This document shows positions 42,519 to 50,663 of a stretch of 64,000 nt of DNA, in pieces. A program made the position numbers and the translations under genes. Source of the stretch: Paenibacillus albidus. GTDB lineage: Bacteria > Bacillota > Bacilli > Paenibacillales > Paenibacillaceae. Location: positions 124,001 through 188,000 of the forward strand of contig NZ_BMKR01000001.1 in assembly GCF_014644435.1 (NCBI RefSeq), given 5' to 3'. The notes below the pieces were generated by a model that searched no databases, was not told the origin of the DNA, and was given only the letters and a program-made list of their open reading frames with translations. The first letter of the stretch is position 1, and every line of letters starts with the position of its first letter.

Positions 42519-45500
42519 TCAAGCAAATTTCACCCGGAACGTCTTAATCTCATAAGGTGTCAGCGGCAAGCTAATCGCTGGGCCCGCGAACACTTCACCT
42601 TCCGGATTCTCCATCAGATCGCATTCCTGCCAGGACGTAAGCGGCAAATCACTTGTAAGCTGGACGTGGCAGCGGGTGCCGGTCCATTCGTGGATACGGA
42701 CGATGACGTCGTCGCCGTCTTCCGCTTTTTTGACCGCATCGATCATCACGCCTTCCGTATCTAACTTCAGCAGCGACTTGCCGGATAACGCGGCAGCTCC
42801 CTTCAGCCAGGACAGCGGGTTGTTCAGCATCCAGGCTTCCTGCTGCGTACGCCCTTCCACCCAATCCCCCTTGTGGGGAAGCAGCGCATACTTGAAGCTG
42901 TGCACACCACGGTCCGCCTGCGGATCGGGGTACATAGCCGATTTGAGCAGCGACAGCCGGATGACGTTGTCTTTGATGTCATGCCCGTACTTGCAGTCAT
43001 TGAGAAAGCTGACGCCATAACCGCGCTCCGACAGATCGGCCCATTGATGGCCTACCGTCTCAAACCGCGCATAATCCCAGCTCGTATTCCAGTGGGTCGG
43101 GCGTTTGACGTTCCCGAACTGGATATCATAGGTGGCTTCGGTGGCCCGGACCGTGACCGGAAAAGCCACCTTCAGCAAGCGTTGCCGCTCCTGCCAATCC
43201 ACTTCGGTCTCGAAATCCATCCGCCGGCTGTCTGCGTACACGGTCATCGTCTGCTCGATCCGCGAATGCCCAAAGGTCCAGCTCAGGCGCATACTTGCAG
43301 CCAGCGGTCCCATCGCCGTACATTCGAAGCTCTCCAGCACGTCCACCGGATACTGCTTCTCCTGATAAAAGAGATCAATATCCCAAGCCTCAAACATCTT
43401 CGGCTTATCTTCAAACAGCTGGAATACATTGCCGGCTTCCCCCGGGGCCAGCACTTCCCGCCCGGCTTCCCGGTCAAAGATCCGGCCAAGCTGCCCCTTG
43501 TCATTCCATTCCAGAATGTAGAAGGGGGTGTGCAACGTCCGGCCCTCCAGTACAAACGGTACCGCCTCTTCCAAAGCTTCCGGTGCTCCCCCGCCCGGAA
43601 CGAAATGGATAGTCGAACCGCCCAGCTGTGGCAGGTCACGAACCTGAATCAGCCAGTTGTCCCCGCTCCGCTGGGCTGTCAACGCACTTCCCGAACCATC
43701 GGTCCAGCTTCCAGCCGCAGCTCCTGTCTCTGCCGCGGGAATAAGCACCCGGTCGGTTCTGCTGAATGAGGCATTATTCCACAAGGTGTAGGGTACGGAG
43801 TGAGCCGGAATCCCCACCGGCCGTGCACTCTCCACCATGTTCCGCGTCGTCAACGCCGATGCCGCCCCATCCCAAGCCTCCTGGCCCAGCAATCTTGCCT
43901 GTTCATACTCTATTCTGGCATCCTCATACACCTCCGGTATGGAGGAGCCCGGAATAATATCATGGAATTGATTGCGCAGCACAGTTTTCCAGGCCAAGGT
44001 CAGCTGTTCCGCCGGATATGCACTCCAGGAACCGGCAGCCACCCCCGCAAACACTTGCAGCCATTCCGTCTCCCGGAACAGCAACTCCAGCTTGCGGTTC
44101 ATTTTTTTGATAAACCCTTGGCTCGTATAGGTTCCCCGGTGATATTCCAGATACAGCTCGCCGTCCCAGGTATGGACATAGCGGTCTGTCGTGTCTACTG
44201 CCTCATGCAGCCGCGCAAAATAATCGTCCACCCGGCCCGGTACCGCCTTCGGAATTCCCGGCATCTCTTCCAGCCGCCGCCGCATCTCCAGCATATCGCG
44301 GTTCACACCGCCGCCCCCGTCCCCGTATCCATAGGACAACAGCAGTTCGTTATTCACTTCCTTATCCCGGTACGTGTCCCAGATCCCCTTAACAGCAAAA
44401 GGTTCAGTTGTTCCATTGTAGGTATACCACCAAACGGTCGAACCCGGAACCTCCGGCGTGGTCACAAAATGGGTCAGCACTTCCGAGCCGTCAATGCCTC
44501 GCCATTGAAAGGTATCATGCGGCATGCGGTTGTACTGGTTCCAGCTAATTTTTGTTGTCATAAAGGTACGTATACCCGATTTCTTCAGAATCTGCGGCAG
44601 CGCCCAGCTGTAGCCAAATACATCGGGCAGCCACAAATAATCACAGGTGACTCCGAATTCTTCCTTCAGGAAGCGGGTTCCGTAGAGCAGCTGCCGCACC
44701 AGCGATTCGCCGCTGACCAGATTGCAGTCCGACTCCAGCCACATTGCACCGCCGGCTTCCCAGCGTCCTTCCGCAATCCGCGCTTTCATCTGTTCATAAA
44801 TTTCCGGGTAGTCGTGTTTGATGTATTCGTACAGTTGGGGCTGGGTCTGCAAAAAAACATATTCCGGGTATTGCTCCATCAGGCGCAGTACCGTACTGAA
44901 GGAACGGGCCGCTTTTTCCCGCGTATGCTGGAGACGCCATAACCAGGCGACATCGATATGGGTATGGCCGATGCAGTGTACGGTTACCGGATGGGTCTGC
45001 TGCAGGCGGGCGAGTTCTTCCAGCAGCTTGGCTTCGGCCCGTTCCACGCTCTGATAGAAGGCTTCGGAACCAACATCGAACCAGTCGAGCTGTGCAAAGG
45101 CACGGTCGAGCGCTTTTAACAGTTCATGCCGCTCCTGGCGGTCTTCCCCAAGCACCTTGACACTTTCCAGTACAGCTCTGCCGGTGTAGTACAGATTATC
45201 CGCTGGCTCATCCAGCCAGGCCAAGGCAGCCTGACGCACTTCATGGTGCTGCTCCTTAGGCACGCCCCCGCCTTCCAGTCCGGTCCACAGACGAAAACAC
45301 AAGCTCAGCTCACGCCCTGCAGAGGCCTGCTCAAGCAGCACTTCCCGGTGGTTGGAATCCACACCCTGATAAGGCTGCCCATCCACAAATAATAAGGATT
45401 CGAATCCCGAATTATGCCCCCCGCCCGTCTCGCCAAAATCAAACAGACCCACAACCTTCCTTCCGCTCCATTCCTGTGGAACAAGGACCTGCTTCCGCAG

Positions 45501-45701
45501 CCATACATACAGGTCGCGGCCGCTCCATCTGTCGCCTTTTCCTACGCTGCGCTCAGCCTTAAGCACAGGAGGAGGGGCACTGCCGATAATCCTCTCGTTA
45601 TCCACGGCATATTCCCAGTCATTGATTTCCATAAGGCCTCTGTACCGGTAAGAGCTCAATTCCTTGATGCGCTGTTCCAATTTTTCCACTGTCCAGAACA
45701 T
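42519..45701 (-). CDS. Alpha-mannosidase, GH38
   Basis: 1060-residue cytoplasmic enzyme hydrolysing alpha-mannosides. ATG at 45701 with GGAGGG at 6 bp; a GTG two codons earlier is less likely. The zinc-binding HTHIDVAWLWRL is near residue 247, the nucleophile Asp is in WLPDVFGYSWALPQIL near 360, and the acid/base side is in LWNQFHDIIPGSSIPEVYEDA near 590 (..NQFHDIIPG). The C-terminal beta-sandwich domains follow. Long GH38 enzymes of this size are common in Paenibacillus. A LacI operator (45713-45728) overlaps its leader, and the LacI gene lies upstream. Confidence 0.95.
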   Translation of the reverse strand: MFWTVEKLEQRIKELSSYRYRGLMEINDWEYAVDNERIIGSAPPPVLKAERSVGKGDRWSGRDLYVWLRKQVLVPQEWSGRKVVGLFDFGETGGGHNSGFESLLFVDGQPYQGVDSNHREVLLEQASAGRELSLCFRLWTGLEGGGVPKEQHHEVRQAALAWLDEPADNLYYTGRAVLESVKVLGEDRQERHELLKALDRAFAQLDWFDVGSEAFYQSVERAEAKLLEELARLQQTHPVTVHCIGHTHIDVAWLWRLQHTREKAARSFSTVLRLMEQYPEYVFLQTQPQLYEYIKHDYPEIYEQMKARIAEGRWEAGGAMWLESDCNLVSGESLVRQLLYGTRFLKEEFGVTCDYLWLPDVFGYSWALPQILKKSGIRTFMTTKISWNQYNRMPHDTFQWRGIDGSEVLTHFVTTPEVPGSTVWWYTYNGTTEPFAVKGIWDTYRDKEVNNELLLSYGYGDGGGGVNRDMLEMRRRLEEMPGIPKAVPGRVDDYFARLHEAVDTTDRYVHTWDGELYLEYHRGTYTSQGFIKKMNRKLELLFRETEWLQVFAGVAAGSWSAYPAEQLTLAWKTVLRNQFHDIIPGSSIPEVYEDARIEYEQARLLGQEAWDGAASALTTRNMVESARPVGIPAHSVPYTLWNNASFSRTDRVLIPAAETGAAAGSWTDGSGSALTAQRSGDNWLIQVRDLPQLGGSTIHFVPGGGAPEALEEAVPFVLEGRTLHTPFYILEWNDKGQLGRIFDREAGREVLAPGEAGNVFQLFEDKPKMFEAWDIDLFYQEKQYPVDVLESFECTAMGPLAASMRLSWTFGHSRIEQTMTVYADSRRMDFETEVDWQERQRLLKVAFPVTVRATEATYDIQFGNVKRPTHWNTSWDYARFETVGHQWADLSERGYGVSFLNDCKYGHDIKDNVIRLSLLKSAMYPDPQADRGVHSFKYALLPHKGDWVEGRTQQEAWMLNNPLSWLKGAAALSGKSLLKLDTEGVMIDAVKKAEDGDDVIVRIHEWTGTRCHVQLTSDLPLTSWQECDLMENPEGEVFAGPAISLPLTPYEIKTFRVKFA

Positions 45702-45712
45702 AAACACCCTCC

Positions 45713-45728
45713 TATAACACGTGTTATA
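45713..45728. promoter_or_regulatory. LacI-type operator at the mannosidase gene
   Basis: TATAACACGTGTTATA is a perfect 16-bp palindrome ending 11 bp before the mannosidase ATG. The same 14-bp core is found in front of the LacI gene (46837-46850). Confidence 0.85.
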
Positions 45729-45735
45729 ATCTTAT

Positions 45736-45755
45736 AAAAAAAGGCGGATTGCCTT
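45736..45755 (-). terminator. Short terminator after the LacI gene
   Basis: AAGGC/GCCTT with a 5-base loop (45755-45741), followed on the minus strand by a T-run. It separates the regulator transcript from the mannosidase, which then needs its own promoter close to the operator. Confidence 0.6.
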
Positions 45756-45788
45756 ATAGGGAATGCAAGGGCAAGAAGGAACGAGCCT

Positions 45789-46814
45789 TCAGCAACTTTC
45801 ACCTTTCAGCAAATCCGCTTGAATCTTGATTTGACGCCTTATGGCGCCGGTAGAATCCAGCTGCAGGTTGACCAGATCCACAGCCTGAACACCCATCCGG
45901 TAATAAGGAATCTCCATGGAACTGAGCGCCGGAACCAGCCGCTGGTTGACCTGATAGGTATTATCCGCTGCCATCACCTGTACCTCCCGCCCGATCCGCA
46001 AATCCATCTGCCAGGCTGCGCGGTATACCGCAAAAGCACCGACCGACCAGTTCGCAAGCAAAGTTCTGCGTGCCCGGTCCCGGATAATTTCCAGAACCCT
46101 GGCTTGGATGTGATCCTCATCGAGCTCTGCAAGATGACAATCGACTACCTCCGCCTGTACCCCGGCCTCTTCGCACCACCGGATATATGCCTCCAAACGC
46201 TGGCGTTCACCCAATGCCTCGGCAGATCCTCCCACTTGAATGTTCAAATAGAGAGGAACGCTGCCGCCCCGGTGCATATAGGCCAGCGCCTCCCGGAGAC
46301 TCTGCCGGTAATCCGTCTGGACGGATGAAATCCGCTCATCCTCCGCGTATCCCTCCACCGACACATAAGGCATTCCGGCCTCAAGCACCGCCTCTGCCCA
46401 TATCGGGTCCGCGTAGCTGGTCGCATCCAGTGAAATGGCTCCATCAATTCTTTTCTGATAGTAGAGGTCCAGCAGCTCATGGCGCGACTCCATCCGCTCG
46501 CCGCTCGCCGCCTTGTTCAGCATAACGTAATATCCGGATGCGGAACATGCGGATTTCACCCCTGCCAGAAGCTGCAAAAACATCGGGCGCTCCATGTCCC
46601 CATAGACCGCTATACAGCCGCTTTTGCCGGTCTTCATGCTCCGGGCCTGTGAATCCACATGATAATTCAATTCTTTTATCGCATCTAGCACGAGCTGCCG
46701 CTTCTCGGGACTGACACCAATCCCCTGTGTCCCGTTCAATACGGCGGATACCACACTGCGTGAGACCCCGGCATGTTTGGCCACATCGAAGCTGGTCGTT
46801 CTTTTTTTGCTCAA
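45789..46814 (-). CDS. LacI-family regulator of the mannosidase gene
   Basis: 341 residues, TTG start at 46814 after GAGGTGAAGG. HTH: TTSFDVAKHAGVSRSVVSAVLNGTQGIGVSPEKRQLV (residues 6-42), hinge ELNYHVDSQARSMKTGKSGCIAVYGD, then the sugar-binding core with DGAISLDAT near 137 and EVQVMAADNTYQVNQRLVPALSSM near 278. Identical palindromes ahead of this gene and of the mannosidase gene indicate autoregulation and control of its neighbour. The inducer is probably a mannoside or breakdown product (inference). Confidence 0.93.
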   Translation of the reverse strand: MSKKRTTSFDVAKHAGVSRSVVSAVLNGTQGIGVSPEKRQLVLDAIKELNYHVDSQARSMKTGKSGCIAVYGDMERPMFLQLLAGVKSACSASGYYVMLNKAASGERMESRHELLDLYYQKRIDGAISLDATSYADPIWAEAVLEAGMPYVSVEGYAEDERISSVQTDYRQSLREALAYMHRGGSVPLYLNIQVGGSAEALGERQRLEAYIRWCEEAGVQAEVVDCHLAELDEDHIQARVLEIIRDRARRTLLANWSVGAFAVYRAAWQMDLRIGREVQVMAADNTYQVNQRLVPALSSMEIPYYRMGVQAVDLVNLQLDSTGAIRRQIKIQADLLKGESC

Positions 46815-46836
46815 CAGCCTTCACCTCGAGGCAATA

Positions 46837-46850
46837 ATAACACGTGTTAT
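46837..46850. promoter_or_regulatory. LacI-type operator at the regulator gene
   Basis: ATAACACGTGTTAT, perfect 14-bp palindrome, 23 bp before the TTG start. On the minus strand a TTGTGC-N18-TATTAT promoter spans it, so binding would block initiation. Confidence 0.85.
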
Positions 46851-46923
46851 ACCATGAGCACAAGAGGCAAAACAGCAGCCTGCCGCAGGTTCGCAGCAGA
46901 CTGCTGTTTGGGTACAAACGGGA

Positions 46924-47445
46924 CTACATTTCTTCAGCAGCCAGCACCTTCTCGAACACCGGAAAGTTCGCTGTGCGCTCCGGGAAGTTGACTTCTCCCC
47001 TGCGCTCATAACCAAGCTTCGGGTACAGCTCAAGCGCCTTCGTATTTTTGGCGTAGGTATCCAGCCGGATACTCTTATACCCGTGAAGCCGTGCAAACTC
47101 CTCGGCATATGCGTTCAGGCGGCGGGCAACCCCTTTGCCCTGCACCTCGGGATGTACGGCCAGCCGATGCATAATCAGGTGCGGACCTTCCCGGTCAGCC
47201 CACTCAATCCCTGCATATTGTTCAGCCTGATGCTCATCCAGCACAAGGATTCCGGCCACGGCCTGATTCTCCTCGCTTACCCAAAGCGTGCCGCGCTCGA
47301 TATCCAGGGAGATAATCTCCCGGTTCGGATACAACTCGTCCCACTGATCACTGCCGCCGGCCTGCATCACTTGTACGCATTTGGCAATCAGCTCCATAAT
47401 CTCCTCTAATTCGTTCTGCTCTGCTCTGCGGATCTCATTGCCCAC
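46924..47445 (-). CDS. GNAT-family N-acetyltransferase
   Basis: 173 residues. Motif A, HRLAVHPEVQGKGVARRLNAYAEEFA (residues ~93-118) with the Q-x-x-G-x-A acetyl-CoA loop, and the C-terminal DTYAKNTKALELYPKLGYERRGEVNF are typical. GTG start after AGGGAT. Substrate not evident; the C-terminal YxKLGF-type end is common to small-molecule and protein acetyltransferases. Separate from the mannosidase locus and from the surface-protein genes by intergenic gaps. Confidence 0.9.
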   Translation of the reverse strand: MGNEIRRAEQNELEEIMELIAKCVQVMQAGGSDQWDELYPNREIISLDIERGTLWVSEENQAVAGILVLDEHQAEQYAGIEWADREGPHLIMHRLAVHPEVQGKGVARRLNAYAEEFARLHGYKSIRLDTYAKNTKALELYPKLGYERRGEVNFPERTANFPVFEKVLAAEEM

Positions 47446-47576
47446 GGGTATCCCTGCTTTCCTCTCGACATTTAACCCCTAACGAGTCTTTAATGAAGTT
47501 TATCATATCGGCACCCGGAGGGGCCAGCCTATGTATACCGACAGAAGCCGCTCCCGGAAGCGGGAGCGGCTCGTGC

Positions 47577-48035
47577 TTATGATTTCAATTCCAGCTTATG
47601 CCCGTCCTCGAAGCCCTTGGCGAAACCGGCGTCGAACCCCACGTTGTATGCTTCGGTGTAACCCTGCTGATAGGCGTCGGCCGGAGGTGTCTCCGGCGGG
47701 ACGCCCAGATCCGGGGGGAGCGGAATCACCTGCGGAGCCGGGGGGGCCGGAGGGGCCTGGGGGGCCTGGGGAACCTCGGCCACCGGCACAACTTGAACCG
47801 CAGGCTGGGCGATAGGCACGTTCCTGCGGGCCAGCCTGCGGCGTAGACGAACTCTTCTTTTCCGCCGCAGCAAGAGGCCTCTATTCTTCCTGCCATAACG
47901 CACTGTTATCCGGGTGAGACCTCTGCGTTTCTTACGGACAGGACCTCTGCGGACTTTTGCTCTCCGCGCCAGCAACAAGGTGCGTCCGCGGGTTGTTCTG
48001 CCCGAACGCACCGTTCTGCTTCTCTTTCTCCTCAT
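47577..48035 (-). CDS. Arg-rich, Pro-rich protein with Tyr/Phe-x-x-Gly repeats (spore-surface candidate)
   Basis: 152 residues from the ATG at 48035, which has AGGAGGAG at 7 bp. Three parts: residues 1-75 are about half Arg/Lys (RRKRSRTVRSGRTTRGRTLL.., RRKRRVRLRRRLARR); residues 76-115 are Pro/Ala/Gln/Val-rich (APPAPPAPQVIPLPPD); the C-terminus has a run of four aromatic-x-x-Gly steps (QGYTEAYNVGFDAGFAKGFE). No family recognised. The last gene of a five-gene minus-strand set that includes three small helical proteins. Its aromatic-Gly repeat resembles the N-termini of the two CgeB-like proteins. Confidence 0.75.
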   Translation of the reverse strand: MRRKRSRTVRSGRTTRGRTLLLARRAKVRRGPVRKKRRGLTRITVRYGRKNRGLLLRRKRRVRLRRRLARRNVPIAQPAVQVVPVAEVPQAPQAPPAPPAPQVIPLPPDLGVPPETPPADAYQQGYTEAYNVGFDAGFAKGFEDGHKLELKS

Positions 48036-48039
48036 TTTT

Positions 48040-48342
48040 CTACTCCTCCTGTACTCCATGTCCTCCAAAGGCTCCTCCCGCGCAGCTATTGCTCAGCCAT
48101 GGCGCAGCAGGTTTGCCTCTTTTTGGCTGGTGCAGTGAAATACCGGACATCATCCGGCACATGGCACTCTGATATTGGCTTAGGATACGGATGTTGTCGC
48201 TCAGCTTGCGGGCCGTCAGCTCGGAATGCCCCGTAACCTCGGCGATGCTCTCAAGAATGGCCGCGAGTGCGGCCTGACTGCGGGCGATGGAGCGAATCAT
48301 CTCCAGCTTGACAGCATGCTCCGACATCAGCCCGCCGCTCAT
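48040..48342 (-). CDS. Small helical protein, paralogue set member C
   Basis: 100 residues; start at ATG 48342 overlapping the previous stop (ATGA), or ATG 48327. The helix MIRSIARSQAALAAILES aligns with the other two proteins of the set (M/V-L/I-x3-A-x5-hydrophobic-A-x-I-L-D/E-A/S). The tail is Gly/Pro-rich (WLSNSCAGGAFGGHG). No known family. Next to the Arg-rich protein gene (4-bp gap). Confidence 0.7.
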   Translation of the reverse strand: MSGGLMSEHAVKLEMIRSIARSQAALAAILESIAEVTGHSELTARKLSDNIRILSQYQSAMCRMMSGISLHQPKRGKPAAPWLSNSCAGGAFGGHGVQEE

Positions 48343-48677
48343 TTGCTGTCTTCCCCGAATCCGAAGCCTTCCCCCTCGAACCCTTCGCCGCCGCCACCGT
48401 CTTCTTCACCGCTACCGAGAACTGCCTTGAGATTACTGTACAGCCCGTTCTCCAGCTTGGTCAGCCCCTCCACCATTTCCACAATCACCTCATGGATAGA
48501 GAGTGACTCTTTCAGCTGCTCTTCATGGGTATCGAACACTCTGGCATGGATATGATGCTGTGTCCACTGCTTTACCTTCTCCGCTTCCACCGCCTTGGCT
48601 TCCAGAATCAGCGCAACGTTCCACTGGATGGCGGCCGTCGATTCCAGCATTTGCAGATAAGCCTTTTCCCTGCTCAT
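48339..48677 (-). CDS. Small helical protein, paralogue set member B
   Basis: 112 residues. The helix MLESTAAIQWNVALILEA matches members A and C; a second long helix (LSIHEVIVEMVEGLTKLENGLYSNLKAVL) follows, and the C-terminus is Gly/Glu/Phe-rich and acidic (EEDGGGGEGFEGEGFGFGED). GGAGG precedes the tandem ATGs. The acidic tail contrasts with the very basic protein encoded downstream; the two could interact (inference). Function unknown. Confidence 0.72.
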   Translation of the reverse strand: MSREKAYLQMLESTAAIQWNVALILEAKAVEAEKVKQWTQHHIHARVFDTHEEQLKESLSIHEVIVEMVEGLTKLENGLYSNLKAVLGSGEEDGGGGEGFEGEGFGFGEDSK

Positions 48678-48699
48678 CATCCGCCTCCCGCTCTTGTAA

Positions 48700-48993
48700 C
48701 TATTCTTCTTCCTGACCGTTCAATTCCTTGATGACCCTGCCTACACCCTCAGCCATCGCCTCTTCCAGATCTGCAAACGCGTTAAGGTAAGCAATAATAT
48801 TCTTGTTTACCTTACCCGAGCTTTCGATTAACCCGCTGATATCGCCAAAATCGGGCTCCGCATCCGGCAGGTCGTGGACAATTTGCGACATACGGACGGC
48901 CACGTGACGTTCGGCATCGAGAATCCGCGCCATCTGTTCGTGCGTATGGGCCATGTGCTGCAGGACTTTGGTTATTTTATTCTGCACCTTCAT
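48700..48993 (-). CDS. Small helical protein, paralogue set member A
   Basis: 97 residues from ATG 48993 (AAAGGAG close upstream; GTG 48987 is an alternative with better spacing). The helix VLQHMAHTHEQMARILDA aligns with members B and C, then AERHVAVRMSQIVHDLPD, and a final helix NAFADLEEAMAEGVGRVIKELNG. All helical, no membrane segment. First of the four small genes before the Arg-rich gene. Function unknown. Confidence 0.72.
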   Translation of the reverse strand: MKVQNKITKVLQHMAHTHEQMARILDAERHVAVRMSQIVHDLPDAEPDFGDISGLIESSGKVNKNIIAYLNAFADLEEAMAEGVGRVIKELNGQEEE

Positions 48994-49145
48994 GTCTCCT
49001 TTGCTCAAACGCCCTGCTACAGCATATGCGGCAGGAGCCCTTACGGTGCCGCCTTCGTAAGACTGAATCCGCCAAAACTAAAAAACCCGAACGGCATCAA
49101 GCCATTCAAGGTTCTTTGGTTGTATCCCGCCTGTCATTTAACGCC

Positions 49146-49877
49146 TTACGGCAGCATATCCTTCAGCTTCTCCCCCGCTTCGCGCAGAGACTGGAAGGTT
49201 CCCGCATCACTCCACCAGCCTTTGAGCACATCGTAGCTCAGCCTGCGGTCTTTGGCATAGATATTGTTCACATCGGTAATCTCCAGCTCCCCACGCTGGG
49301 AAGGCGAAACGCGCCGGATCATGTCAAATACTGCGGTGTCGTACATATAAATGCCGGTAACGCAGTACCCGTTCTTCGGATGCTGCGGTTTCTCTTCAAT
49401 GTAGGCAATCCAGGCCGAATCATGGGCGTCGAACACCGGAACACCGTACCTTCGCGCGTCATCCACCGGTTTGAGCAGCACCTTGGCCGTCCCTTTCGGC
49501 TGCCGCAGGTACCCATCCACATAAGGCTTCAGATCATCCATAAAAAGATTATCGCCCAGCAGGACTACAAACCGCTCGCCCGGGGCAATAAAACCTTCCG
49601 CCAGTTCCAGCGCTTCCGCGATGCCTCCGGCTTTTTCCTGGATTTTGTAGGTCAGGGATACGCCAAAAGCGGCGCCACTGCCCAGAAAATCCGTATACAG
49701 ACCAGCGGACTGCTTGCTGATGACCAGAAGAATATCGGTTATACCACCCCGGCGCAGCCGGTCTATGCCGTAACACACCATAGGATATTTGCCGACCGGA
49801 AGCAAATGTTTGTTCATAAGCCGGGTCAGCGGTTGAAGTCTAGAGCCTGTTCCGCCCGCCAGTATGACTCCTTTCAC
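49146..49877 (-). CDS. Sugar-phosphate nucleotidyltransferase, SpsI/RmlA-like
   Basis: 243 residues, GTG start after AGGAGG. MKGVILAGGTGSRLQPLTRL is the NTP site, NKHLLPVGKYPMVCY the second, VLLGDNLFMDDL near 103 carries the metal Asp, and YIEEKPQHPKNGYCVTGIYMYD near 160 is the sugar-phosphate site. It has the short length of B. subtilis SpsI rather than the ~290 of RmlA, and SpsI makes dTDP-sugars for the spore-surface polysaccharide. Follows three GT2 genes on the same strand. Expected to make dTDP-glucose or a similar activated sugar. Confidence 0.9.
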   Translation of the reverse strand: MKGVILAGGTGSRLQPLTRLMNKHLLPVGKYPMVCYGIDRLRRGGITDILLVISKQSAGLYTDFLGSGAAFGVSLTYKIQEKAGGIAEALELAEGFIAPGERFVVLLGDNLFMDDLKPYVDGYLRQPKGTAKVLLKPVDDARRYGVPVFDAHDSAWIAYIEEKPQHPKNGYCVTGIYMYDTAVFDMIRRVSPSQRGELEITDVNNIYAKDRRLSYDVLKGWWSDAGTFQSLREAGEKLKDMLP

Positions 49878-49925
49878 TTACTTTCCTCCTCTTTATCTAC
49901 GTCTTTAGCCTTCAGGTCTGCCTGT

Positions 49926-50663
49926 TTACATGAAGCTTTCCGGGTCAACCTGCCATTTCTCCATAAAAAGCCTGCGGTTGCGCTCCAGCAGTTCATGCCA
50001 TCCGGCCCGGTATACTTCTTTGAAGCTGGCGCTTCCTTCATGATGCACCAGACAATCCCCGGCAATGAGCAGCCGATACCCCTTGATCCTGGCACGGTAG
50101 CAATAGTCATCATCCTCATAATGCCCGGGGGAAAAACGCTCATCCAAGAGACCCACCGTGTCCAGCAGCTCTCTTTTGAATAAAAAGCATAACCCTACCA
50201 GCCGCTTGGTTTCCTGCCATTTTGCAGGATTTGCCCTGTTGGCTAAAGCCGCGGCCCGGTGAAATCCGGCAAGATCTGCGTAATCAGTCTTGATCTGCTG
50301 CCGCCCGCTGGCATAGTTCGTCACCGGGCCCACTATACCGACATTCGGAGCGCTGTAAAGCGCTGCTTTCAGGTTGGTCAGCCAGCCCTGCGAAACCACA
50401 ACATCATTGTTGAGCAGCAGCAATTCGTCGCCGGAGGCAAACAGCAGACCGAGATTGCAGGCCCCGGGAAAACCGCGGTTGCCAGGCAGAGAAATAAAAG
50501 GAATTTTTTCCGCCCGGCAGTAGGCATCGGTTCCATCCCCGGAACCATTGTCAACCACTATGATTTCATAGGACTCAGCGGTGCAGGCTCTGATCGACTC
50601 TACACAGGAGCGCAGCAGGTCAAGGCCGTTATAAGTTGGAATAACAATACTGGTCCTGGTCAT
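49926..50663 (-). CDS. Glycosyltransferase, GT2 family
   Basis: 245 residues. TSIVIPTYNGLDLLRSCVES at the N-terminus, EIIVVDNGSGDGTDAY near 34-49, ELLLLNNDVVVSQGWL near 84-99 with the metal site, and SPGHYEDDDYCYRARIKGYRL near 196 as the acceptor/catalytic motif (EDxDxxxR). GGAGGA precedes the ATG. Coupled by a 4-bp overlap to the upstream GT2 gene. Rhamnosyl-type GT2 enzymes have this motif set; the actual sugar is unknown. Confidence 0.92.
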   Translation of the reverse strand: MTRTSIVIPTYNGLDLLRSCVESIRACTAESYEIIVVDNGSGDGTDAYCRAEKIPFISLPGNRGFPGACNLGLLFASGDELLLLNNDVVVSQGWLTNLKAALYSAPNVGIVGPVTNYASGRQQIKTDYADLAGFHRAAALANRANPAKWQETKRLVGLCFLFKRELLDTVGLLDERFSPGHYEDDDYCYRARIKGYRLLIAGDCLVHHEGSASFKEVYRAGWHELLERNRRLFMEKWQVDPESFM

